Of a stretch of DNA of 20,866 nucleotides, positions 13,757 through 20,866 are shown piece by piece (the stretch's first letter is position 1; every line of letters begins with the position of its first letter). Below the pieces are notes generated by a model. The model did not search any database, had not been told where the DNA came from, and saw only the letters and a list, made by a program, of their open reading frames with translations. Location of the stretch: positions 1 to 20,866 of the forward strand of contig NZ_JBEZFP010000153.1 in NCBI RefSeq assembly GCF_040649515.1, in the 5' to 3' direction. This stretch comes from Yinghuangia elevatio (GTDB lineage Bacteria > Actinomycetota > Actinomycetes > Streptomycetales > Streptomycetaceae). The position numbers and the translations under genes are program-made.

Positions 13757-14545
13757 ATGCTGGGACTGCCGGAATCCATTCACGCGTTTCTGTTCGACCT
13801 CGACGGCGTGCTGACGCAGACGGCGAAGGTGCACGCCGCCGCCTGGAAGGACATGTTCGACTCCTTCCTGCGCGAGGAGGCGGACCGCGACGGGAAGCCC
13901 TTCGTGCCGTTCGACGCCGGCGCGGACTACGACACGTACGTCGACGGCAGACCGCGCCTCGACGGCACGCGCGCGTTCCTGGAGTCCCGCGGGATCGACC
14001 TGCCCGAGGGCGACCCGGACGACGCCCCCGGCAGCCGCTCGGTGCAGGGCCTGAGCAATCTCAAGAACCTGACCGTGCTGCGGATGATCAAGGAGCAGGG
14101 CGTCGACGCGTACGAGGGCTCCCTCGCGTACGTCCGCAAGCTCGCCGAACTCGACGTGCCCCGCGCGGTCGTCTCCTCCAGCGCCAACTGCCGCGACGTC
14201 CTGCACGTGGCCGGGTACGACGGCCTGTTCGAGGTGATCGTGGACGGCATCGTGGCGCACGACGAGGGCCTGCCGGGCAAGCCCGCCCCCGACACCTTCG
14301 TGGCCGCCGCGCGCAAGCTCGGGTACCCGCCGGAGAGCGCCGCGGTGTTCGAGGACGCCCTCGCCGGCGTCGCCGCCGGGCACGCCGGAGGCTTCGGGTG
14401 CGTTGTCGGCGTGGACAGGGTCGGTCAGACGGAGGCCCTGCTGCGGCACGGCGCAGACCAGGTCGTCACCGATCTGGCGCAGCTGATGGACGAGTCGGCG
14501 GCGGCCGGGCCGGACCGAGCGCACGAGGAGCGAGACACGGCATGA
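13757..14545 (+). CDS. Beta-phosphoglucomutase-like HAD enzyme
   Basis: A 262-residue HAD phosphatase/mutase: FDLDGVLTQTAKVHAAAWK (nucleophile Asp14, general acid/base Asp16), a helical cap with NLKNLTVLRMIKEQG, VVSSSANC (motif II), GKPAPDTF (motif III Lys) and VFEDALAGVAAGHAG (motif IV). This matches beta-phosphoglucomutases, which turn beta-glucose-1-P into glucose-6-P, and closely resembles mycobacterial Rv3400 in length and opening sequence. The ATG at 13757 is preferred to 13724 because the conserved region begins at LGLPESI and the upstream ATG abuts its purine run. The stop overlaps the GH65 start (ATGA), so the enzyme that makes beta-glucose-1-P and this one are translationally coupled. 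Confidence 0.9.
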   Translation: MLGLPESIHAFLFDLDGVLTQTAKVHAAAWKDMFDSFLREEADRDGKPFVPFDAGADYDTYVDGRPRLDGTRAFLESRGIDLPEGDPDDAPGSRSVQGLSNLKNLTVLRMIKEQGVDAYEGSLAYVRKLAELDVPRAVVSSSANCRDVLHVAGYDGLFEVIVDGIVAHDEGLPGKPAPDTFVAAARKLGYPPESAAVFEDALAGVAAGHAGGFGCVVGVDRVGQTEALLRHGADQVVTDLAQLMDESAAAGPDRAHEERDTA

Positions 14546-16947
14546 CGGCGCACGACGCGTACACCATCGAGCCCTGGGGGCTCACCGAGCAGTCCCTCGA
14601 CCTCGACGTCCTGGCTCGGGCGGAGTCGGTCTTCGCGCTGTCCAACGGACACGTGGGCATGCGGGCGAACCTCGACGAGGGGGAGCCGCACGGGCTGCCG
14701 GGCACCTATCTCAACGGGGTGTTCGAGCTGCGCCCGCTGCCGTACGCCGAAACGGCCTACGGCCAGCCGGAGTCCGGGCAGAGCGTCATCAACATCACCA
14801 ACGGCAAGATCATCCGGCTGCTGGTCGACGACGAGCCGTTCGACCTGCGCTACGGCGACCTCAAGGAGCACCAGCGGCGCCTGGACTTCCGCGACGGGCT
14901 GCTCAAGCGCCGGGCGGTGTGGACCTCCCCCGCCGGGCGTACCGTGCGCGTCACCTCGACCCGCCTGGTCTCGCTCACGCAGCGGGCCGTCGCGGCGATC
15001 GCCTACGAGGTCGAGCCGATGGACGGGCCCGCCCGCATCGTGGTGCAGTCCGAACTGGTCGCCAACGAGCAGCTGCCGTCCGCCAACGGCGACCCGCGCG
15101 CGGCCGCCGTCCTGGAGGCGCCGCTCGTCGCCGAGCAGCACTCGCACCAGGGCGGCAAGGCGGTGCTGGTGCACCAGACCCGGTTCAGCGGCTTGCGCGT
15201 CGCCGCGACGATGGACCACATCGTCGAGTGCGAGGGGCCGCACCAGACCGAGACGGAGACCGAGGAGGACCAGGCGCGCTACAGCGTCACGACGGTCCTC
15301 AAGCAGGGTCAGAAGCTGCGGATCGTCAAGTTCCTGGCGTACGGCTGGTCCGCCGCCCGCTCGCTGCCGGCCGTCCGCGACCAGGTCGCCGCGGCCCTGA
15401 CCGCGGCCCGCTACACCGGATGGGACGGCCTGGTCGCCGAGCAGAAGGACTACCTCTCGGACTTCTGGAAGCGGTCGGACATCGAGGTCGACGGCGACAT
15501 CGAGTTGCAGCAGGCGGTGCGGTTCGCGCTGTTCCACGTGCTCCAGGCGGGTGCGCGCACGGAGGAGCGGGCGATCCCGGCCAAGGGGCTGACCGGCCCC
15601 GGGTACGACGGGCACTGCTTCTGGGACACCGAGACGTTCGTCCTGCCCGTGCTCACGTACTGCCTGCCGAACGCGGTGGCCCAGGCCCTGCGCTGGCGGC
15701 ACTCGACGCTGCCGCTGGCCCGCGAGCGGGCCGCCCAACTCGGCCTGGCGGGCGCGGTGTTCCCATGGCGGACGATCCGCGGCGAGGAGTGCTCGGGCTA
15801 CTGGCCCGCCGGCACGGCCGCGTTCCACATCGGCGCGGACATCGCCAGGGCGGTCGAGCGCTATGTGCGGGCCACCGGCGACACGGGCTTCGAGCGGGAC
15901 TACGGCATGGAGATCCTGGTCGAGACGGCGCGCATGTGGCGCTCGCTGGGGCACCACGACGCCGAGGGCCAATTCCGCATCGACGGCGTGACCGGCCCCG
16001 ACGAGTACAGCTCGATCGCGGACAACAACGTCTACACGAACCTCATGGCCCAGGCGAACCTGCGCGCGGCGGCCGACGCGGCGACACGGCACCTGCACCA
16101 GGCCGCGGCGCTCGGCGTGGACACCGAGGAGATGGCGCAGTGGCGGGACGCCGCCGCGTCGATGTACGTCCCGTACGACGAGAAGCTCGGCGTGCACCCG
16201 CAGGCCGACGGCTTCACGAACCACGAGATGTGGGACTTCGACAACACGCCTGCCGAGAAGTACCCGCTCCTGCTGCACTACCCGTACTACGACCTGTATC
16301 GGAAGCAGGTCGTGAAGCAGGCGGACCTGGTGCTCGCGATGCAGGTGCGCGGCGACGCGTTCACCGCCGAGGAGAAGGCCCGCAACTTCGCGTACTACGA
16401 GCGCCTGACGGTCCGGGACTCGTCGCTGTCGGCGTGCACGCAGGCGGTGATGGCGGCCGAGGTGGGCCACCTGGATCTCGCGTACGACTACCTCGCCGAA
16501 GCCGCCCTGATGGACCTGCACGACTTGGGCGGCAACACGCGCGACGGCCTGCACATGGCGTCGCTGGCCGGTGCCTGCATGGCGCTGGTCGCGGGCTTCG
16601 GCGGGCTGCGCGACCACGACGACCACCTGGTCTTCCGGCCGCGCCTGCCGTCCGGGCTGACCCGGGTGGCGTTCTCCATGCGCCTGCGCGGCGAGCTGGT
16701 GCTGCACACCGAGATCACCCGCGCCGAGGCGACGTACTCGCTGCGCGAGGGGGATTCGCTGAAGCTGATGCACGACGAGGAGGAGGTCGTGGTCACGAAG
16801 GACAGGCCGGCCAGCCGCCCGATCCCGCGCCCGGTGCCGCTGGAGCGGCTCAGCCAGCCGCCCGGCCGCGAACCCGCGCGGCGGCACGCGCAGTCCGGGC
16901 CTTTCCTGGCCTCCGACGACACCCCCGCGGATCAGACAAGCGACTGA
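14542..16947 (+). CDS. Glycoside hydrolase family 65 protein (alpha-glucoside phosphorylase candidate)
   Basis: An 801-residue cytoplasmic enzyme with the GH65 layout: N-terminal beta-sandwich (about 1-280, with ESVFALSNGHVGMRANL), linker, (alpha/alpha)6 barrel (about 320-690) and small C-terminal beta domain. Signatures are GLTGPGYDGHCFWDTE, AVFPWRTIRGEECSGYW and GVTGPDEYSS, where Glu488 corresponds to the general acid, and RDSSLSACTQAV in the phosphate-site region. The partner beta-phosphoglucomutase implies a phosphorylase that releases beta-glucose-1-P from maltose, trehalose, kojibiose or similar. The exact disaccharide cannot be read; the gene pair equals Rv3400-Rv3401 in mycobacteria. 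The longer open frame upstream is inside the HAD gene. The last 50 residues (Pro/Arg-rich) are nonconserved. Confidence 0.9.
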   Translation: MTAHDAYTIEPWGLTEQSLDLDVLARAESVFALSNGHVGMRANLDEGEPHGLPGTYLNGVFELRPLPYAETAYGQPESGQSVINITNGKIIRLLVDDEPFDLRYGDLKEHQRRLDFRDGLLKRRAVWTSPAGRTVRVTSTRLVSLTQRAVAAIAYEVEPMDGPARIVVQSELVANEQLPSANGDPRAAAVLEAPLVAEQHSHQGGKAVLVHQTRFSGLRVAATMDHIVECEGPHQTETETEEDQARYSVTTVLKQGQKLRIVKFLAYGWSAARSLPAVRDQVAAALTAARYTGWDGLVAEQKDYLSDFWKRSDIEVDGDIELQQAVRFALFHVLQAGARTEERAIPAKGLTGPGYDGHCFWDTETFVLPVLTYCLPNAVAQALRWRHSTLPLARERAAQLGLAGAVFPWRTIRGEECSGYWPAGTAAFHIGADIARAVERYVRATGDTGFERDYGMEILVETARMWRSLGHHDAEGQFRIDGVTGPDEYSSIADNNVYTNLMAQANLRAAADAATRHLHQAAALGVDTEEMAQWRDAAASMYVPYDEKLGVHPQADGFTNHEMWDFDNTPAEKYPLLLHYPYYDLYRKQVVKQADLVLAMQVRGDAFTAEEKARNFAYYERLTVRDSSLSACTQAVMAAEVGHLDLAYDYLAEAALMDLHDLGGNTRDGLHMASLAGACMALVAGFGGLRDHDDHLVFRPRLPSGLTRVAFSMRLRGELVLHTEITRAEATYSLREGDSLKLMHDEEEVVVTKDRPASRPIPRPVPLERLSQPPGREPARRHAQSGPFLASDDTPADQTSD

Positions 16948-16955
16948 GTGAACTC

Positions 16956-16978
16956 CGGACGGTCCGCGCGACCGTCCG
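16956..16978 (+). terminator. Hairpin after the GH65 gene
   Basis: CGGACGGTC (16956-16964) pairs perfectly with GACCGTCCG (16970-16978) around a 5-nt loop, nine bases after the GH65 stop. There is no T-tract, as is common for actinobacterial terminators, so this is a probable rather than certain end of the HAD-GH65 transcript. Confidence 0.6.
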
Positions 16979-17077
16979 CACCACCCCCTCGGTGGTCGAG
17001 GGAAGCCCCCCAGAGTGGCCGCCGAGCACGGTGTGCCGCTGCCGCCGGGACCGGCGGCCACTACGCTGGCGGTCGAT

Positions 17078-17102
17078 CTCCGGCGCGCGGTCCGCGCCGG
17101 AG
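17078..17102 (+). promoter_or_regulatory. Hairpin in the presumed leader of the kinase gene
   Basis: CTCCGGCGCG (17078-17087) and CGCGCCGGAG (17093-17102) form a 10-bp stem with a 5-nt loop. The right arm includes most of a GGAGG (17099-17103). The preferred kinase start is at 17131, so the hairpin would lie in its leader, or it may be a second part of the upstream terminator. TACGCT (17062-17067) just before it resembles a -10 but lacks a -35. Confidence 0.4.
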
Positions 17103-17130
17103 GGTGCTGTCGAAGCGGGGATGGGTGGTC

Positions 17131-19914
17131 ATGGAGGCGCTGCGCCCGGAGGATCCGCGCACGCTCGGTCCGTACCGGCTGCGCGGCAGGCTCGGCGAGG
17201 GCGGCATGGGCGAGGTCTTCCTCGGCGTGTCCCCGTCGGGGCTGCGGGCCGCGGTCAAGACCGTACGTCCGGAGTACGCGTTCGACCCCGGCTTCCGGGA
17301 CCGGTTCCGGCGCGAGGTGGCGGCCGCCCGGCGCGTGGACAGCGCGTGGACGGCGCCGATCGCGGCGGCCGACGCGGACTCCGACCCGCCGTGGTTCGCC
17401 ACCGAGTACCTGACGGGCATACCCCTGTCCGAGGCCATAGCGACGTACGGTCCGCTGCCCGAGCGCGCGGTACGGGTGCTCGGCGCGCAGCTCGTGGAGG
17501 CCCTGATGGCCATCCACCGGGCCGACCTGGTGCACCGCGACCTCAAGCCGTCCAACGTCATCCTGGGGCGCGACCGGCCCCGCGTGATCGACTTCGGCAT
17601 CTCGCGCGCCCTCGACTTCGCGACCCACGGGCTGACGTCGCCCGGCGGCGCGATCGGCTCGCCCGGCTACATGTCCCCCGAGCAGGCGGCCGGCGAGGAG
17701 GTCGACCAGCGCACCGACATCTTCGCGCTCGGCGGCGTGCTGGTGTACGCGGCGACCGGACGCACCCCCTTCGGGTCCACCCCGCAGAACGCGATGCAAC
17801 TGCTGTTCCAGATCATCCACGGCGAGCCCAAGCTCGACGAGGTCCCGGAGAGCCTGCGCGGCCTGGTCGCCGAATGCCTCGCGAAGGACCCCGCGGCCCG
17901 CCCCACGCTCGACGACATCCTGCTGCGCACGGTCGGCGGCCTGGACGACGCGGAGGCCGCCGTGGCGGGCGCCTGGCTGCCGCCCGCCCTGGCCGCTGAG
18001 CTGATGCGCCGTCACAACGCGGACCCCACCGACTCGCTGCCGTCCGTACCGGCGCTCCCCGCGGCGTTCGGCACGGACAACGCCGAACTGCCGCCGACCC
18101 GCGCGCACAACGGCGCCGAGGGCGTCACCGACGTCCTCCACGCGCCCCCGCCGGCCCCGGCGCCGAACGCGCCGACCGCTCAGCTGCCGCCGCCCCGGCC
18201 GCCCGCGGCGACGATGGCCGCGACCAACGTCTTCGAGATCGCGCACGACACCGGCCCCCGCACCGACCCCGGCACCAGCCCCGCCCCCGCGGCGGCGCCG
18301 GCCGCCGCGCCGAGCGGGCGCACGCGCGGGCTCAGCCGCCGCTCGTTCCTGATCGGCGGCGCGGCCGCCGGGGTGGCCGCGGTCGGCGGGACGACCGGCT
18401 GGCTGCTGACCCGCTCGGACGACTCCGCGCGGGTCGCGTGGAACACCCCGGTAGGGCCCACCGCCCAGGCGTTCGCGGTCGTTTCCGGCAAATACCTGGT
18501 GATCGCGGGGTCCGGCGCGAAGTCGCAGGGCTCGCAGACCGCCGGGCTGGTCGTGTGCATCGACGTCGACTCGGGCAAGCAGCTGTGGACGCGCAGCACC
18601 GCCGCCCCGAACGTCAACCGCCCGGTGGTGACCGAGGACCGGGTGTTCGTCAACTGCTGGGCCGAGGTCGGCGACAGCTCGGCGCCCAGCAAGTACCACA
18701 GCACGATCTACGGGATCTCGCTCGGCACGGAAAAGGACAAGTCCGCGCGCAAGGAGCCCGGCACGATCGTGTGGCAGGTCGAGCACGACTCGATGGGCGT
18801 CCAGTTGGGCCACGCGGCGACGGACAAGGTGGTCGTCGTGACGTCGCCGCCCAAGGAGTCGGAGCCCGCCAAGACCTACGTGTACGCGTACGACGCCGCC
18901 GACGGGCCCGACGGCGCCCCCGTGCCCGTCTACACCGCCGACTCCTCCGCCCCGTGGCTGAACACGCCCTGGGTGGAAGGCAACACCGCCATCGTCTCCG
19001 GCAGCGCCGACTCCTACGGCGACTTCGGCATGCTCTACAAGGTGGACCTCACGGCCGGCTCCGGCGAGGTCCTGTGGACCGCCGCCAAGGAGAAGGACCT
19101 CGGCCCCCCGGTGGTGGCCCTGGGCCGGGTGTTCGTCCGCGCCCCGTCGTCGCAGGCGTCGAGCAGCTACGCCGAGGAGCGCTCCCTGTCCGCGGTGTGG
19201 CTCGAGACCGGCGAGACCGACTGGCGCGTCCCGGACCTGCCGGCGGGCGACGCACGACGGCTGGTCGTCGACGTCCCGACCGCCACCGTCGTGGTGATCA
19301 CCAACGGCAACGACCAGTCGAACAAGGACAAGGTGGACGCGCGGATCCAGCTCTACGACGCCACGACCGGCGGCGTGCGCTGGGACGAGAAGCCGGAAGG
19401 CCTGATGGTCTCGGACGCCTCCGTCGACGGCACGACGCTCTACGTGTCGACGTGGCCGTCCGACCTCCAGTCGGGCTTCACCAAGCCGTCCGCGACCCCG
19501 ACCGCGAGCCCGGGCACCGCCCCCGAACCGCCGCTCGGCAGCGGCCGGGTCTACGCCTTCGACCTCAAGAACGGTCGGCGCCTCTGGGACTTCCCGACCG
19601 GCACGCCGGGTGAACTGACCACCCCGCAGGTCGCGAACGGCGTGGTGTGCGTGGGTGCGTCGAGCCGCAACGGCGTGCTCGCCGCCGCGTTCGGCATCGA
19701 CGCGAAGACCGGCAGGCAGCGCTGGAAGCAGGACTTCCCGGTGGGCCGGATCTCCGGGAACCTGTCCGCGAAGGGCCGGTTCCACCTGGTCGTGTCGCCG
19801 GGCGAGCCGGCCGACCCGTCGGCGACGCCGAGTGCCACGAAGACCGCGACGGGGACGCCGTCCACGACGCTCCCGACCGGGCCGGGTGCGACGGTGTACG
19901 GGCTGCGTCCGTAG
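17131..19914 (+). CDS. Ser/Thr protein kinase with internal twin-arginine-like membrane segment and PQQ-type beta-propeller
   Basis: A 927-residue signalling protein. The kinase domain (about 14-268) is intact: LGEGGMGEVFLG glycine loop, Lys43 in AAVKTV, HRDLKPSN with Asp137, DFG at 154-156 and GSPGYMSPEQ in the activation segment. A Pro/Ala-rich linker (about 300-398) leads to SRRSFLIGGAAAGVAAVGG, which has a twin-arginine look and forms the membrane segment (about 402-427). The remainder (about 434-927) is a PQQ_2-like propeller with repeated blades such as GKQLWTRS, GEVLWTAA, GVRWDEK, GRRLWDF and GRQRWKQ. Most likely a cytoplasmic kinase is coupled to an extracellular propeller sensor. ATG 17131 is chosen because the conserved actinobacterial start context (LRPEDPRTLGPYRL) begins here; GTG at 17125 or 17104 are alternatives. 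It is possibly transcribed independently of its neighbours. Confidence 0.9.
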   Translation: MEALRPEDPRTLGPYRLRGRLGEGGMGEVFLGVSPSGLRAAVKTVRPEYAFDPGFRDRFRREVAAARRVDSAWTAPIAAADADSDPPWFATEYLTGIPLSEAIATYGPLPERAVRVLGAQLVEALMAIHRADLVHRDLKPSNVILGRDRPRVIDFGISRALDFATHGLTSPGGAIGSPGYMSPEQAAGEEVDQRTDIFALGGVLVYAATGRTPFGSTPQNAMQLLFQIIHGEPKLDEVPESLRGLVAECLAKDPAARPTLDDILLRTVGGLDDAEAAVAGAWLPPALAAELMRRHNADPTDSLPSVPALPAAFGTDNAELPPTRAHNGAEGVTDVLHAPPPAPAPNAPTAQLPPPRPPAATMAATNVFEIAHDTGPRTDPGTSPAPAAAPAAAPSGRTRGLSRRSFLIGGAAAGVAAVGGTTGWLLTRSDDSARVAWNTPVGPTAQAFAVVSGKYLVIAGSGAKSQGSQTAGLVVCIDVDSGKQLWTRSTAAPNVNRPVVTEDRVFVNCWAEVGDSSAPSKYHSTIYGISLGTEKDKSARKEPGTIVWQVEHDSMGVQLGHAATDKVVVVTSPPKESEPAKTYVYAYDAADGPDGAPVPVYTADSSAPWLNTPWVEGNTAIVSGSADSYGDFGMLYKVDLTAGSGEVLWTAAKEKDLGPPVVALGRVFVRAPSSQASSSYAEERSLSAVWLETGETDWRVPDLPAGDARRLVVDVPTATVVVITNGNDQSNKDKVDARIQLYDATTGGVRWDEKPEGLMVSDASVDGTTLYVSTWPSDLQSGFTKPSATPTASPGTAPEPPLGSGRVYAFDLKNGRRLWDFPTGTPGELTTPQVANGVVCVGASSRNGVLAAAFGIDAKTGRQRWKQDFPVGRISGNLSAKGRFHLVVSPGEPADPSATPSATKTATGTPSTTLPTGPGATVYGLRP

Positions 19915-19998
19915 TCGGGTCGGCGCCCGCGGTCGGGTTGGTCGGCAGGGCGTCCGCGGCCGGGTCCGCCAGGGCCGGACGATCCGTACCGTTGGAGT

Positions 19999-20814
19999 AT
20001 GGACGCGCACATCTCGTTCCTGACCGACTACGGCACGGCCGACGGCTTCGTCGCGGTGTGCCGCGGTGTCATCGCGCGGATCGCGCCGGGCGCGCGCGTG
20101 CTGGACATCACCCACGAGGTCCCGGCGGGCGACATCCGCCGGGGTGCGGCGCTGCTCGCGCAGACGCTGCCGTACCTGCCGCCGGGTGTCACGGTCGCGG
20201 TGGTCGACCCCGGCGTCGGCACCCCGCGGCGCGGCGTGCTCGTGCGTACCGCCGAACACCTGTTGGTCGGGCCGGACAACGGCCTGCTGATGTGGGCGGC
20301 GGACGCGGTCGGCGGCGCGCTGTCGGCGCACGAGCTGACCGCTAGCGATCTGATGCTGCCGCGCGTCTCCGCGACGTTCCACGGCCGGGACGTCTTCGCC
20401 CCGGTGGCCGCCCACCTCGCGACCGGCACCTCGGCGCACCGGGTCGGCCCCCGGCTCGATCCCGGCGGCCTGGTACGCCTCCCGGACCCGGTCGCCTACG
20501 TCGTCGACGACACCGCACACGGCGAGGTGCTGACCGTGGACCGCTTCGGCAACGTCCAGACGTCGCTGGGCCCGGCCGAGTTGGCGGCCATCGGCGCGGC
20601 GCCGGGCGGGTCGGTGACCGTGCGCACCGTCGACGGCGAGTGGACCGTGGCCTTCGGCCGCACCTTTGCGGACGTGCCGCTCGGCGAGCCGGTCGCGGTG
20701 CTGGACTCGGCCGACCGCCTCGCCGTCGCCGTCAACGGCGGCAGCGCGGCGGCCTTGACCAGACTGGCCCCGGAAGGCCAGGTGTCGGTGTCACGCGCCG
20801 ACGGGACGGCGTAG
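19999..20814 (+). CDS. SAM hydroxide adenosyltransferase (DUF62, SAM hydrolase family)
   Basis: A 271-residue member of the DUF62/fluorinase superfamily, which splits S-adenosylmethionine with water to adenosine and methionine. Visible motifs: SFLTDYG at the N-terminus, VVDPGVGTPRRG, VGPDNGLL, ATFHGRDVFAP and DRFGNVQTSL. The Asp-Arg-His triad of the hydrolase group is present as Asp70, Arg77 and His128, which argues against a fluorinase or chlorinase. The two-domain length is complete. Upstream spacing is odd: GGAG is only one base from the ATG, whereas TACCGT (19987-19992) lies six bases before it, so a leaderless transcript is possible. There is no visible functional link to the kinase gene 84 bp upstream. 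Confidence 0.92.
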   Translation: MDAHISFLTDYGTADGFVAVCRGVIARIAPGARVLDITHEVPAGDIRRGAALLAQTLPYLPPGVTVAVVDPGVGTPRRGVLVRTAEHLLVGPDNGLLMWAADAVGGALSAHELTASDLMLPRVSATFHGRDVFAPVAAHLATGTSAHRVGPRLDPGGLVRLPDPVAYVVDDTAHGEVLTVDRFGNVQTSLGPAELAAIGAAPGGSVTVRTVDGEWTVAFGRTFADVPLGEPVAVLDSADRLAVAVNGGSAAALTRLAPEGQVSVSRADGTA

Positions 20815-20866
20815 CAACCGCGCCGGGATCAGTCGGTGTTCGTCGGCTGCGTGGTCGACAGAGACA

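Noticed and set aside
13647..13779. Extension of the toxin frame upstream through the antitoxin to 13779
   Set aside because: The MazF-like fold begins at MRRGQVW with the ATGA overlap; the upstream part is out of frame with the antitoxin and has no family similarity.
14425..20520. A 2031-codon open frame on the minus strand antisense to the GH65, kinase and DUF62 genes
   Set aside because: It is a high-G+C shadow frame: Arg/Gly/Val/Asp/His-rich with no domain motifs, while the opposite strand carries three genes with complete family signatures.
19999..20814. Possible fluorinase or chlorinase
   Set aside because: The Asp70-Arg77-His128 triad of the SAM hydrolase group is present, which favours water over halide as nucleophile, and no organohalogen genes are nearby.

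Overview
The window is about 73% G+C by eye, with the strong third-position G/C bias, GTG starts and dense same-strand operons typical of a Streptomyces-like actinomycete. No rRNA, tRNA, CRISPR array, transposase or integrase was recognised. About 18 protein genes are supported.

Layout. (1) Positions 84-2511, minus strand: trehalose-6-phosphate phosphatase (otsB), a membrane protein with a LytR C-terminal domain, and a DUF3263 regulator-like protein. The last two resemble the mycobacterial Rv0430-Rv0431 pair. (2) 2775-3116, plus: a small cupin whose start codon lies inside a 10-bp inverted repeat, followed by a strong bidirectional terminator (3189-3235). (3) 3280-13062: a divergent sugar-catabolism island. 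On the minus strand are two ABC permeases, a lipoprotein sugar-binding protein and a DeoR-family repressor. On the plus strand, starting about 190 bp from the repressor, are an SIS-domain sugar-phosphate isomerase/deaminase, a ROK kinase, an N-acetylhexosamine-6-phosphate deacetylase, a PfkB kinase and a short class II aldolase, all tightly packed or overlapping. (4) 13138-13646, minus: a two-gene toxin-antitoxin module (ribbon-helix-helix-like antitoxin, MazF/PemK-like toxin). (5) 13757-16947, plus: a beta-phosphoglucomutase-like HAD enzyme overlapping a family 65 glycoside phosphorylase/hydrolase gene. (6) 17131-20814, plus: a Ser/Thr protein kinase with an internal twin-arginine-like membrane segment and a PQQ-type beta-propeller sensor, then a SAM hydroxide adenosyltransferase (DUF62).

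How the genes fit together. The central island reads as a complete route: uptake of an amino sugar or its oligosaccharide, 6-phosphorylation (ROK), deacetylation, deamination/isomerisation (SIS), a second phosphorylation (PfkB) and aldol cleavage. The dedicated kinase and 287-residue aldolase are unnecessary if the product is fructose-6-P, but are what a galacto-series substrate (GalNAc to tagatose-6-P to tagatose-1,6-bisP) needs. I therefore infer a GalNAc/galactosamine pathway, while GlcNAc use remains possible because the ROK-deacetylase pair also resembles Streptomyces nagK-nagA. No ABC ATPase is present, so the transporter probably borrows a shared one (MsiK type). The island is flanked by trehalose/alpha-glucan functions: OtsB on one side and a GH65/beta-PGM pair on the other.
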